64,000 nucleotides of DNA from Actinocatenispora rupis. GTDB taxonomy: Bacteria > Actinomycetota > Actinomycetes > Mycobacteriales > Micromonosporaceae. Each line of letters opens with the position of its first letter. Position 1 is the first letter of the stretch. A model generated the notes under the pieces. The model saw only the letters and a program-made list of their open reading frames with translations. It was not told the DNA's origin and did no database searches. The DNA lies in assembly GCF_016861975.1 (NCBI RefSeq), contig NZ_BOMB01000030.1, forward strand, positions 41,832 through 105,831, written 5' to 3'. This document shows positions 33,762 through 42,683 of the stretch, piece after piece. The translations under genes and the position numbers were made by a program.

Positions 33762-34586
33762 GTGCTCATTCAGGGAGCGAGCGAGTCGCGGCCGGGACAC
33801 GAGAACGAGGACCTGCTCGCGACCGCCGACGGCCTCGTCGTCGTCCTCGACGGCTGCGGCACGCCCGACAGCCTCGCCGGCACGGTACGCCGCGGCTGCC
33901 GGCACGGCGTCCCCTGGTACGTGCGGTCGCTCGGCGCCGAACTCGTCCGGCTCGCCGCCGCCCCCGGCATCCCGCTCGCCGACGCGCTCGCCGAGGCGAT
34001 CGGCACCGTCACCGACGCGCACCGCGACACCTGCGACCTCACCAACGCGGACACGCCCGCCTGCACCGTCGCGATGCTCCGCGACCGCGGCCGGTACGTC
34101 GACCACCTCGTGCTGTCCGACTCGACCGTGGCCCTCGCGTACCGGGCGGGGGACGTCGAGGTGATCAGCGACGACCGGCTGGCCCGGGTGATGCCCCGGT
34201 TCGAGCGCCATCCGTTGGGCAGCCCCGAGCGCGCCGACCGGGACCGCCGCTCCAGCGCGGCCCGGACCGCCCGACTCAACCGACCCGACGGGTTCTGGGT
34301 CGCGTCCACCGACCCGGCCGCGGCGGCGCAGGCGCTGACCGGCACGGTACCGGCGGGGGAGCTGCGCGGGGCGCTCGTCGCCACCGACGGCGGCGTACGG
34401 CTGGTGGAGTTCGGCGAACTGACCTGGCCGACGCTGCTCGACATCGTCGCCGGCGCCGGGCCCGCCGACCTCATCGCCCGCACCCGGGCCGCGGAAGCCG
34501 CCGACCCCACCGCCGAACGCTTTCCCCGCGGCAAGCAGTACGACGACGCCACCGTCGCCTGGTGCACCGGGCTGTCCGGCTCCTGA
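33762..34586 (+). CDS. PP2C-like serine/threonine phosphatase homologue
   Basis: A 274-residue protein resembling the PPM/PP2C fold. NEDLLATADGLVVVLDGCG carries the usual metal Asp motif (DG), LSDSTVAL and ATDGGVRL are the central strands, and KQYDDATVAW carries the DDAT metal motif near the end. The pattern of metal-binding Asp residues looks complete, though several spacings differ from classical PP2C, so catalysis is likely but not certain. It would act in the cytosol on phosphoproteins. Translation starts at a GTG. Confidence 0.65.
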   Translation: MLIQGASESRPGHENEDLLATADGLVVVLDGCGTPDSLAGTVRRGCRHGVPWYVRSLGAELVRLAAAPGIPLADALAEAIGTVTDAHRDTCDLTNADTPACTVAMLRDRGRYVDHLVLSDSTVALAYRAGDVEVISDDRLARVMPRFERHPLGSPERADRDRRSSAARTARLNRPDGFWVASTDPAAAAQALTGTVPAGELRGALVATDGGVRLVEFGELTWPTLLDIVAGAGPADLIARTRAAEAADPTAERFPRGKQYDDATVAWCTGLSGS

Positions 34587-34592
34587 CCCGCA

Positions 34593-34759
34593 TAGAGGTC
34601 CTACCAGAAGGGCGTCGGATGGCTGGTGAGGCTCAGGGCGGGGCTGCCAAGGCGGAGGTGCAGTCGCATACCGGTGTTGTATGCGACTGTGCCGACAACG
34701 TCGGCAGCGTCGTCCTGAGTCCGCCAGGCGCCGACAGTCCTTTCTGTCAGGACCTCTTA
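34593..34759. mobile_element. 167-bp MITE-like element, family B copy 2
   Basis: The reverse-orientation partner of the copy at 25446-25612, almost identical except for changes at the left end (TAGAGGTCCTACCAGAAGGG). The core stem CAGTCGCATAC (34661-34671) pairs perfectly with GTATGCGACTG (34679-34689). Its right end supplies the TAA stop (34757-34759) of the old-yellow-enzyme gene on the minus strand. It lies between convergent genes. Confidence 0.78.
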
Positions 34760-35818
34760 ACCCAGCGCGCGGTGGTACTGCACCGGCCAGGCGTCGCGCG
34801 GCGCGTCCGGCGCGCGCAGCGCCCAGTACGGGTCGCGCAGCAGCGGGCGGCCCACGAACACCACGTCCGCGTCGCCGGACGTCAACACCTCCGCGGCGGC
34901 CGACGGCGTCTCGATCATTCCGACCGCGCCGACCGCCAGCCCGGCCTGCCGGCGGACCTCACTCGCCAACGGCACCTGGTACTTCGGCGCCACCGGTACG
35001 CTCGCGTCGGGCGCCGAACCGCCGGACGACACGTCGACGAGGTCGACGCCGAGCGCGGCCAGCTCCTTCGCGAACACCACGGTCTCGGCGAGCGTCCAGC
35101 CGCCCTCCACCCAGTCCGTCGCCGACACCCGCACGAGCAGCGGACGCTCCGCGGGCCAGACCCGGCGTACCGCGTCGACGACGGTGAGCGGGAAGCGCAT
35201 CCGGCCGGCGAGGTCGCCGCCGAAGTGGTCGGTGCGCCGGTTCGACAGCGGACTGAGGAACTGGTGCAGCAGGTATCCGTGCGCGGCGTGCAGCTCGACC
35301 ACGCCGAACCCGGCGCGGTGCGCGAACCGGGTCGCGTTGACGAAGTCGGCGACCACCCGGTCCAGGTCCATTGTGGACAGTGCGGTCGGCGTGGCCAGCC
35401 CGCCGAACGGCACCGCCGACGGCGCCACCGGCTGCCACCCGCCCTCGTGCGGCGGCACCCAGCCGCCGCCGTGCCACGGCGCCCGGGTCGACGCCTTCCG
35501 CCCGGCATGCCCCAACTGCACCCCGGGCACCGCACCCGCCGCCGCCACCGCCGCCGTGATCGGCCGGTACGCGTCGGCGTGGTCCGGCGACCACAGCCCG
35601 GCGTCCGCCGGCGAGATACGCCCGACCGGACTGACCGCCGTCGCCTCGAACAGCACCAGCCCGGCACCACCGACCGCGCGGGCCGGGTAGTGCGTACGGT
35701 GCCAGTCGGTCGGGAAGCCGTCGCGCGACGAGTACTGGCACATCGGTGACATCCACGCCCGGTTCCGGAACGTGGTGCCGCGCACCGTGTACGGCCGCCA
35801 CAGCACCGGCTCGCTCAC
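34757..35818 (-). CDS. Old yellow enzyme, YqjM-type ene-reductase
   Basis: A 353-residue NADH:flavin oxidoreductase. SPMCQYSS (with the Cys that tunes FMN in YqjM-type enzymes), LGHAGRKAS, the substrate-binding HAAHGYLLHQFLSPLSNRRTD with its His pair, and FVGRPLLRDPYW are present. It reduces activated C=C bonds with NAD(P)H in the cytosol. GTG is the start. Its TAA stop comes from the adjacent mobile element. Confidence 0.9.
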   Translation of the reverse strand: MSEPVLWRPYTVRGTTFRNRAWMSPMCQYSSRDGFPTDWHRTHYPARAVGGAGLVLFEATAVSPVGRISPADAGLWSPDHADAYRPITAAVAAAGAVPGVQLGHAGRKASTRAPWHGGGWVPPHEGGWQPVAPSAVPFGGLATPTALSTMDLDRVVADFVNATRFAHRAGFGVVELHAAHGYLLHQFLSPLSNRRTDHFGGDLAGRMRFPLTVVDAVRRVWPAERPLLVRVSATDWVEGGWTLAETVVFAKELAALGVDLVDVSSGGSAPDASVPVAPKYQVPLASEVRRQAGLAVGAVGMIETPSAAAEVLTSGDADVVFVGRPLLRDPYWALRAPDAPRDAWPVQYHRALG

Positions 35819-35920
35819 ACCCGACCTCCGCTGGTTCGAGAATCAACGAATGAAACTACTCCGGCCGGCCGCCCCCGCCAGCTACCGGAGGCGGCCCGTG
35901 ACCGGAGTCTCAGGCGCAGC

Positions 35921-37861
35921 TCAGGGAGTCAGCCGCTCCGCCCGTCGCGGCGCCGTCGTGGCCGGGTGCGCGGTGACCCGCGGCGCGGACGTCGGCGTAC
36001 CGAAGTGGGCCGGTCCGGCGACCGGGAGGTCCAGCCGGCTGTGCGGCAGGTCGACGGTGACCGACGCGCCGGTGGTGACCGGGCTGGTGTTCTCCTCGTC
36101 GGACAGGCTCAGCACCAGGCCGAGATGGTGCCCGGCGGCGAGCAGCTGGTCCTGCGGCTGGAGCCGGATCGTCACCATGTACCACCGGCCGGCGACGATC
36201 GGCGTACGGCTGGTGAGGCCGCCGTGGTGCGCCGCCGACGTCCACCCGCGCGACAGTACGCCGTAGTCGGAGTCGGCCACGGTCTCCCGGGTGTCCAGGT
36301 AGCAGGCGCTGTCCGCGTCGGTCGACCCGCCCCAGCAGGACCGGGTCGTGCGGTTCTCCACGCCCTCGACGTTCGAGTACTGCGCGGTGTCGCGGGTCGC
36401 CCTGCCGTAGTCCACGAGCTTCGCGGTCAGTTCGGTGTCGTCCTTGTCCGCCCGGAACCGCAGGGTCACGGTCGGCGTACCGGACAGGTGGACGGTGCCC
36501 GGCAGCGCGGCGGACAGGAACGCGGTCCGGTCGGTCCGCGCCGTGTTGGGGTCGCCGACCGCCTGTGCCTCGGTCAGATCGGTGTTGTCGCGCATCGTCA
36601 CGGTCGTGCCGGCCGCGGTGTGCCCGGTGCCGAGGGTGCCGGCACCGCCGGACGCCGGGCCGAGCGACAGCGGCAGCGCGTGCGCACCCGGCGCCGGATA
36701 GTCCGCCTGGCCGACGAACTGGCCCGGCGCCCGCTCCACGGTCACCCGCGGGCCCTTCATCACGCCGTTGTCCAGGCCCTGCAACCAGTGGTCGAACCAG
36801 TGGTGCAGCAGCGTCACCCACGCCGACCGGTCGATGTCGAACGGGTCGGTGTGCCCCTCCTGGTGCAACCACAACTTCCGCGGTACGCCGTGCGCCGCGA
36901 GCGTGTCCCACCAGCGCGCGACGTTGCGGGGAAACACGTTCTGGTCGTTCAGCCCGTGTACGGCGAGCACGCTCGCGCGCACCTTGGACGCGTCCGGTAC
37001 GTAGTCACGGGCCCGCCAGAACGCGTTGTAGTCGCCCGTCGCGTCGTCGCCCGCGGTGTTCATCGCGTCCTGCAGCGGCGCGCAGGTGCCCGCCGGGCGC
37101 CCGTCGACCGCGCCGGCCAGCCACCCCGGGTACCCGTCGGCGCGCGGCACGCCGTCCAGCCGCATGTAGTCGTACCAGCTGGAGATGCCGGAGACGGGGA
37201 CGATCGTGGCGAGGCCGCGCACGCCGGTCGCCGCGACGCCGTTGGCGATCGTGCCGTCCCACGACTTGCCGATCATGCCGACGGTGCCGGTGGTCCAGTC
37301 CGCGACCGCGGGGCTGCCGTCGAGATGGTGCGCGGTGGCCCGTCCGTTCAGCCAGTCGATGACCGCCTTCGCGCCACCGACCTCCTCGGCCGCGCCGACG
37401 TCGCCGCAGCCGGTCGAACGGCTCGTGCCGGACAGGTCGACCCCGACGAACGCGTATCCGCGGGGCACGAAGTAGTTGTCGTAGTAGAGCGGCATCGACG
37501 TGATCGTGCCGCTCGCGTCGTACTTCTTGACCTGGGACTCGTTGCCGCGGCCGCAACACGAGTAGTACGGCGAGGCTTCCATGATCACGGGGATCCGGAC
37601 GGCCGCGCGGGGCCGGACGATGTCCACGGTGACGGTGTCCGGTTTCCCGTCGCCGTCGTTGTCGAGCCTGGTGTCGACGCGCACGCTCTCCCGTACGGCG
37701 TCCGCGTACGAGTACGTCGGGACGGTCTCGGTGCCGTGCACGAACGGGCGGGCCGGCGCGGCGGTCACCGGTCCGGCGACGCCCGCGACCAGCGCGAGTG
37801 CCGCGAGCAGTGTCAGGACGGCCGATCCGAATCGGCGGGAACGACGGTTTTCCACGGACAT
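35921..37861 (-). CDS. Secreted Xaa-Pro dipeptidyl-peptidase (S15 family)
   Basis: A 646-residue protein with a Sec signal peptide (VLTLLAALALVAGVAGPVTAA, cleavage near residue 35). The alpha/beta-hydrolase triad is visible: Ser200 in GKSWDG, Asp306 in VHGLNDQNV and His337 in HQEGHTDP. The C-terminal half is the jelly-roll X-Pro dipeptidyl-peptidase domain. It would release X-Pro dipeptides outside the cell. A cluster of DnaA-box-like motifs lies upstream of its start. Confidence 0.88.
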   Translation of the reverse strand: MSVENRRSRRFGSAVLTLLAALALVAGVAGPVTAAPARPFVHGTETVPTYSYADAVRESVRVDTRLDNDGDGKPDTVTVDIVRPRAAVRIPVIMEASPYYSCCGRGNESQVKKYDASGTITSMPLYYDNYFVPRGYAFVGVDLSGTSRSTGCGDVGAAEEVGGAKAVIDWLNGRATAHHLDGSPAVADWTTGTVGMIGKSWDGTIANGVAATGVRGLATIVPVSGISSWYDYMRLDGVPRADGYPGWLAGAVDGRPAGTCAPLQDAMNTAGDDATGDYNAFWRARDYVPDASKVRASVLAVHGLNDQNVFPRNVARWWDTLAAHGVPRKLWLHQEGHTDPFDIDRSAWVTLLHHWFDHWLQGLDNGVMKGPRVTVERAPGQFVGQADYPAPGAHALPLSLGPASGGAGTLGTGHTAAGTTVTMRDNTDLTEAQAVGDPNTARTDRTAFLSAALPGTVHLSGTPTVTLRFRADKDDTELTAKLVDYGRATRDTAQYSNVEGVENRTTRSCWGGSTDADSACYLDTRETVADSDYGVLSRGWTSAAHHGGLTSRTPIVAGRWYMVTIRLQPQDQLLAAGHHLGLVLSLSDEENTSPVTTGASVTVDLPHSRLDLPVAGPAHFGTPTSAPRVTAHPATTAPRRAERLTP

Positions 37862-37929
37862 CTCCCCTCGGCGGCGCGCTCACACGCTATCGGCCGTACG
37901 GCCGCGCTCCAAGTACCCGCGGGGTGGCC

Positions 37930-38117
37930 TGTGGACAACGCTGGGTGCCTGTGGATGGAGCGGTACGTGTGGACGACGCTTCCTGGGGATCTGCAGGACC
38001 TTGCCGAGACTTGCCGGGACTTGCCCGGACTTGTGGACAGAGGCTGGGGACAACCCTGTGGAAAACGTGCCCGGGGTTGTGGACGACTGTGGACGGGGCC
38101 GGTATCGCTGTGGATAA
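37930..38117 (+). promoter_or_regulatory. Cluster of nine DnaA-box-like 9-mers
   Basis: Nine TGTGGAnnn-type motifs, all in one orientation, start at 37930 (TGTGGACAA), 37950, 37968, 38032, 38045, 38057, 38078, 38088 and 38109 (TGTGGATAA). The first and last match the actinobacterial and E. coli DnaA boxes exactly. Between 37998 and 38034 four ACTTGCC-type decamers are repeated in tandem. No gene is seen here. It separates the X-Pro peptidase from the DUF3024 gene; no dnaA, dnaN or parAB is nearby. Confidence 0.55.
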
Positions 38118-38216
38118 CCACGCCCTCTGCGGGCCGTACCACCCGAACCATGGCCGGCGCACCGCCGCGGAACGTAACGTGCAAGGGAATCGCCGCGCGG
38201 CCCCTGGGGAGGTGGC

Positions 38217-38570
38217 GTGTTGTCCGCCGTTCCGGAACTGCACCTACGGCAGATCGCCCGCTGGTGCGACCGGCACATCCCGTCCGGCCTGCGCAACCAG
38301 GTGCGCCTGGAGTACCGGGTGCGGGGTCGGGCCATCACCATCGTCGAGTGCCGGCCACCGTTCCTCGCCGAACTGGGGCCGGACTGGACGGAGACCCGCG
38401 TCGCGCAACTCCGCTACAGTCCGCCACCGCCGACCGGCGGCCAGTGGACCCTGCACTGGTCGGACAGCAACAACCGCTGGCACCCGCTGGCGGACGTACC
38501 GCCGGCGTCCGGGCCCGGCCCGCTGCTGTCCACCATCGAGGCCAACCCGCACGGCGTCTTCTGGGGCTGA
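38217..38570 (+). CDS. DUF3024 family protein
   Basis: A 117-residue protein matching DUF3024: IARWCDRHIPSGLRNQVRLEYRVRGRAITIVECRPP, then LGPDWTETRVAQLRYSP and WTLHWSDSNNRWHPL. The function is unknown; it is a small cytosolic beta-rich domain. GTG at 38217 has GGGGAGG upstream. It lies directly downstream of the DnaA-box-like cluster and is followed by a hairpin terminator. Confidence 0.75.
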   Translation: MLSAVPELHLRQIARWCDRHIPSGLRNQVRLEYRVRGRAITIVECRPPFLAELGPDWTETRVAQLRYSPPPPTGGQWTLHWSDSNNRWHPLADVPPASGPGPLLSTIEANPHGVFWG

Positions 38571-38615
38571 CCCGGCCGTACGACGGCGATCCGGCGCGCC
38601 GGCCCCGGCAGCCCG

Positions 38616-38655
38616 CGGTACGCCCGGCGCGCGGAACCGAACGCCGGGCGTACCG
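38616..38655. terminator. Bidirectional hairpin terminator
   Basis: CGGTACGCCCGGCG (38616-38629) and its exact complement (38642-38655) form a 14-bp stem with a 12-base loop between the convergent DUF3024 and DUF885 genes. Confidence 0.75.
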
Positions 38656-38660
38656 GAGGG

Positions 38661-40316
38661 TCAGAGGCGGGCGAGGGCGGCGCGGAGCGGGTCCAGGCCG
38701 ATGGAGCCGAGGTCGAGCGCGGCCCGGTGGAACTCGCGCAGGTCGAAGTCGGCGCCCTTGCGGCGCTTCGCGTCGTCCCGGGCGGCGAGCCAGATCCGCT
38801 CACCCACCTTGTACGAGGGGGCCTGGCCCGGCCACCCCAGGTACCGGAGCAGCTCGTACCGGAGGAACTCCTCCTCCATGCGGCAGTGCGCGCGCAGGAA
38901 CTCCCAGCCGAGTTCGGGTGTCCACACCTCGCCCTCGTGGAAGCCGGTGCCGCGCGGGATCGGGAGTTCGAGGTGCATGCCGATGTCGATGATGACCCGC
39001 GTCGCCCGGAACGACTGCGCGTCGAGCATGCCCAGCCGGGCGCCCGGATCGGACAGGTAGCCGAGGTCGTCCATCAGCCGCTCGGCGTACAGCGCCCAGC
39101 CCTCGCCGGAGCCGGACACCCAGCACAGCAGGCGCTGCCACCGGTTCAACAGCTCCTTGCGGTACACGGTCTGGCCGACCTGGAGGTGGTGGCCGGGCGC
39201 GCCCTCGTGGTACACGGTGGTGACCTCGCGCCAGGTCGCGAACTCCTCGATGCCCGCCGGCACCGCCCACCACATGCGGCCGGGCCGGGACCAGTCCTCG
39301 GTCGGCGGGGTGTAGTAGATGCCGCCCTCGGTGGTCGGCGCGATGCACGCCTCGATCCGGCGTACCGGCTCGGGAATGTCGAAGTGGGTGCCGGCCAGCT
39401 CGGCGATCGTCTCGTCGGCGAGCCGCTGCATCCAGTCCCGGAACGCCTCCTTGCCGGCGATCCGCCGCTTCGGGTCGGCGTCCAGCGCGGCGACCGCGTC
39501 GTCCACGGACCCGCCCGGCACGATCATCCCCGCCGTACGGCGCATGTCGGCCTCGATGCGCGCCAGCTCCTGCCAGCCCCACTCGTACGTCTCGGCGAGG
39601 TCGACGGTGGCGCCCAGGAAGTACCGCGAGGCGCGGCGGTAGCGGTCGAGGCCGGCGGCGTCCTTCACGGGCGCGTGCGGCAGCAACTCGTCCGTGACGT
39701 ACCGCCCGAACGCGTCGACCGCGTCCCGCGCACCGGCCGCCGCCGCCGACAACTCGGTACGCAACGAGTCGGGTACGCCGTCGATGCGGGCGACCAGGCC
39801 GCCGAAGAAGTCGTCCCGACCGGTCCAGTCGCGGAAGCCGTCGACGCACGCCGTCAGCTGGCGGCGGGCCGCGACCCGGCCGGTGGCGGCGTCCGCGGAC
39901 AGCGTCGCGCGCAGCTGGTCCAGCGCGGCGGGCAGCCCGGCCAGCCGCGCGGCCACGTTGCGGCCGGCCTCCTCGCCGGACAGCGGCATCAGGTCGAACA
40001 CCTGCCGCAACCCGTGGACGGGGCTCGCGATGACGTTCATCTCGCGGTCCTCGCCCGCCTCGTACAGCTCGACGTCGAGGCTCAACCGCTCCACCATCGC
40101 GTCGCGGGCAGCCCGTTCCCGGTCGTCGGTCGGGTCGGCGGTGGCGAGCTCGGCGAGAGTACGGCGGTTCAGGTCGGCGCGCGCCGCGTACCCGTCCGAG
40201 GACAGGTCGGTGACCTCGTCGTCGTGCCCGGCCACACCGGCCGTGGTGGCACCCATCGGGTCCAGGCCGGCCCAGTCGTCCACGTACCGGTCGGCGATCT
40301 CGTCAATTGGTCTCAC
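38661..40316 (-). CDS. DUF885 family protein, probable metallopeptidase
   Basis: A 551-residue DUF885 protein. The likely zinc motif is YHEGAPGHHLQ (His370, Glu371, His376 or His377), an HExxH-like arrangement stretched by one residue, with a downstream Glu-rich helix (GSGEGWALYAERLMDDLGY). Members are predicted metal-dependent carboxypeptidase-like enzymes related to M32-type folds. There is no signal peptide here, so it is cytosolic. Translation starts at a GTG. Confidence 0.82.
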   Translation of the reverse strand: MRPIDEIADRYVDDWAGLDPMGATTAGVAGHDDEVTDLSSDGYAARADLNRRTLAELATADPTDDRERAARDAMVERLSLDVELYEAGEDREMNVIASPVHGLRQVFDLMPLSGEEAGRNVAARLAGLPAALDQLRATLSADAATGRVAARRQLTACVDGFRDWTGRDDFFGGLVARIDGVPDSLRTELSAAAAGARDAVDAFGRYVTDELLPHAPVKDAAGLDRYRRASRYFLGATVDLAETYEWGWQELARIEADMRRTAGMIVPGGSVDDAVAALDADPKRRIAGKEAFRDWMQRLADETIAELAGTHFDIPEPVRRIEACIAPTTEGGIYYTPPTEDWSRPGRMWWAVPAGIEEFATWREVTTVYHEGAPGHHLQVGQTVYRKELLNRWQRLLCWVSGSGEGWALYAERLMDDLGYLSDPGARLGMLDAQSFRATRVIIDIGMHLELPIPRGTGFHEGEVWTPELGWEFLRAHCRMEEEFLRYELLRYLGWPGQAPSYKVGERIWLAARDDAKRRKGADFDLREFHRAALDLGSIGLDPLRAALARL

Positions 40317-40527
40317 GACTCAAGGACAGTACGCGAAACGCCGGGCTCCGCACCGCCTGTTATGACCTTCTGTTATGGCCGTACGCCCGCGCGGCCGGAA
40401 TCCGGTATCGCCGGCCGCGCCCGGACCGTCCCCGGTCGGGTGGTCCGCCGGCGCGTTCGGCCGCAACCGCACGGCGTTCCCGCGACGGTGCGGCGCGCTC
40501 CCGTGACGGCAGGGTGGCGGGCCGCGG

Positions 40528-41658
40528 TCAGGTACGGCGGGCGGTCCAGGCGAGCAGCCGGTCCACCGGCCAGGTGTTGACGACGCGGTCCGGGTCGATG
40601 CCGCAGGCCGCCGCGCGGGCGCACCCGTACGGGAGCCAGTCGAGCTGTCCCGGCGCGTGCGCGTCGCTGTCGACCGAGAACAGGCAGCCGGCCTCGATCG
40701 CCAGGCGCAGCAACCGTTTCGGCGGGTCGAGCCGGTCCGGCCGGCAGTTCACCTCGACGGCGACCTCGGCCTCGGCGCACGCGGCGAACACCCGCGCCGC
40801 GTCGAACTCGCTCTCCGGCCGCGACCCCGATCGCCGCCGCCGGCCGGAGCCACCCTGCGCGCCGCTTCCCTTGGTACCACTGCGTTTCGCGCCCGTCGAG
40901 TCGTCGTCCGCGGTGTCGGTGGGCCTGGCGGCGAGCCGGCGCCCGGTGCAGTGGCCGAGGATGTCCATCTGGCCGGTACGGATCGCGGTCAGCATCCGTT
41001 CGGTCATCACGGGTCCGGCCGAACGGAGTCCACTGTGGACACTGGCGACCACGACGTCCAGCTCGGCCAGCAGTTCGGGTTCCTGGTCGAGGGTACCGTC
41101 CGCGTTGATGTCCACCTCGATCCCGGCCAGCAGCCGGAACGGCGCCACATCCGTTGCCAGCGAACGGATCTGGCGTACCTGCCGGCGCAGTCGCTCGGGT
41201 GACAGCCCGTTCGCGACGGTGAGCCGGGGCGAGTGGTCCGTGACCGCCAGGTACTCGTGGCCCAGGTCGATCGCCGCCGAGGCCATCTCGGTCAGCGGCG
41301 AGCCGCCGTCGGACGCGTCGGTGTGGCTGTGCAGGTCGCCCTTCAGCTTGTGCCGCAACGTGTCGCCGTCCTCGTCGACCGAGCGGCCGGCGGTGGAGAG
41401 CAGGCGCCGCAGGTACACCGGCTCCTCGCCGCGCAGGGACTCCTCGACGCAGCGGGCGGTGACCGTGCCGACGCCGGGCAGGTCGGTCAACCCGCCGTTC
41501 TCCGTACGCCGGGCCAGGTCGGCCGGGTCCGCCTCGGCGACCGCCGCCGCGGCCCGCCGGAACGCGCGCACCCGGTACGTCGCCTCGTTCGCCTTCTCCA
41601 GCAGGAACGCGATGCGCCGCAGATCGGCGACGGGATCGCGCGGGGTACCGGCAGCCAT
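40528..41658 (-). CDS. PolX-type PHP-domain protein lacking a polymerase domain
   Basis: A 376-residue protein: an N-terminal helical DNA-polymerase-beta-like region with a helix-hairpin-helix (GLTDLPGVGTVTARCVEE, 56-73) followed by a PHP phosphoesterase domain (KGDLHSHTDASDG 106-118, VTDHS, GIEVDI, ASVHS, DILGHCTGR, SVDSDAHAPG). The metal His/Asp/Glu set looks complete. The polymerase palm and fingers of PolX are absent. Residues about 246-283 are a Gly/Ser/Arg-rich insertion absent from typical PHP domains. Probable role: 3'-5' exonuclease or phosphoesterase in repair. Confidence 0.8.
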   Translation of the reverse strand: MAAGTPRDPVADLRRIAFLLEKANEATYRVRAFRRAAAAVAEADPADLARRTENGGLTDLPGVGTVTARCVEESLRGEEPVYLRRLLSTAGRSVDEDGDTLRHKLKGDLHSHTDASDGGSPLTEMASAAIDLGHEYLAVTDHSPRLTVANGLSPERLRRQVRQIRSLATDVAPFRLLAGIEVDINADGTLDQEPELLAELDVVVASVHSGLRSAGPVMTERMLTAIRTGQMDILGHCTGRRLAARPTDTADDDSTGAKRSGTKGSGAQGGSGRRRRSGSRPESEFDAARVFAACAEAEVAVEVNCRPDRLDPPKRLLRLAIEAGCLFSVDSDAHAPGQLDWLPYGCARAAACGIDPDRVVNTWPVDRLLAWTARRT

Positions 41659-41699
41659 GGACCGATCGTAGGTGCCTCCGCCGCCGGTACGGTGTGGGT

Positions 41700-42683
41700 A
41701 TGCGCACGATCGACTGGGTCGACGCCCCCGACGGCGGTCCCGCGGTGGAGATCATCGACCAGACCGCCCTGCCCGCGCGTACTGTCCTGCTGCGCCTGCG
41801 TACGGTGCCCGAGCTGGTCGACGCGATCGTACGGCTGGCGGTGCGGGGTGCGCCGGCGCTCGGCGTGGCGGGGGCGATGGGCGTGGCGCTCGCGGCGGCG
41901 TCCCGCGGTACCACGTCCGGCCTGGACGCCGAGGTCGCGGCGGTGCGCGACGCCCGCCCCACCGCGGTGAACCTGGCGCGCGGCGTCGACCGGGCCGCGG
42001 CCGCGCTGGACGACGGTGTCGACGCGGTGGTCGCCGTGGCGCTCGCCGTACGCGACGAGGAGATCGCCAGCTCGGCCGCGATGGCCGCGTCCGGCGCGGA
42101 TCTGGTCACCACGCTGGCCGGGCCGGCGCCGCGGATCCTGACGCACTGCAACACCGGCGGGCTGGCGACCGTCACCGGCGGTACCGCGCTGGGTGTGGTC
42201 GCGGAGCTGCACCGGCGCGGCGCGCTCGCCGGTGTCGTCGCCTCCGAGACCCGGCCGCTGCTCCAGGGCGCGCGCCTGACCGCCTGGGAACTCGGCGAGC
42301 TGGGCGTGCCGTACCGGGTGGCGGTGGACTCGGCGGGGCCGTTCCTGATGGCGCGCGGCGAGATCGACGTGGTGATCGTCGGCGCGGACCGGATCTGCGC
42401 GAACGGCGACGTCGTCAACAAGGTCGGCACGTACGCGCACGCGCTCGGTGCGGCGCGCGCCGGCGTGCCGTTCGTCGTGGTGGCGCCGGAGTCCACTGTG
42501 GACCCGGAGACCGCGACGGGCGCCGACGTACCGATCGAGGACCGGGCCGGCGACGAGGTGCTGTCCGTTGCGGGACAACGGATCGCGCCCGGCGCGGCCG
42601 GTGCGGTGAACCCGGCGTTCGACGTCACGCCGCACGATCTGGTGACCGCGATCGTCACCGACCGCCGCGTCCTCCGCCCCTGA
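41700..42683 (+). CDS. mtnA: S-methyl-5-thioribose-1-phosphate isomerase
   Basis: A 327-residue member of the eIF2B-like sugar-phosphate isomerases. AVRGAPALGVAGAMGVALA, HCNTGGLATVTGGTALG with the catalytic Cys, ETRPLLQGARLTAWEL and VGADRICANGDVVNKVGTY with the catalytic Asp identify MtnA, which isomerizes MTR-1-P to MTRu-1-P in methionine salvage. The ATG at 41700 is preferred; a GTG two codons earlier is possible. It converges directly on tyrA with no spacer between stops. Confidence 0.9.
   Translation: MRTIDWVDAPDGGPAVEIIDQTALPARTVLLRLRTVPELVDAIVRLAVRGAPALGVAGAMGVALAAASRGTTSGLDAEVAAVRDARPTAVNLARGVDRAAAALDDGVDAVVAVALAVRDEEIASSAAMAASGADLVTTLAGPAPRILTHCNTGGLATVTGGTALGVVAELHRRGALAGVVASETRPLLQGARLTAWELGELGVPYRVAVDSAGPFLMARGEIDVVIVGADRICANGDVVNKVGTYAHALGAARAGVPFVVVAPESTVDPETATGADVPIEDRAGDEVLSVAGQRIAPGAAGAVNPAFDVTPHDLVTAIVTDRRVLRP

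Noticed and set aside
37930..38117. Chromosomal oriC
   Set aside because: None of dnaA, dnaN, recF, rpmH, gidB or parAB flank it; only the DnaA-box cluster itself is supported.
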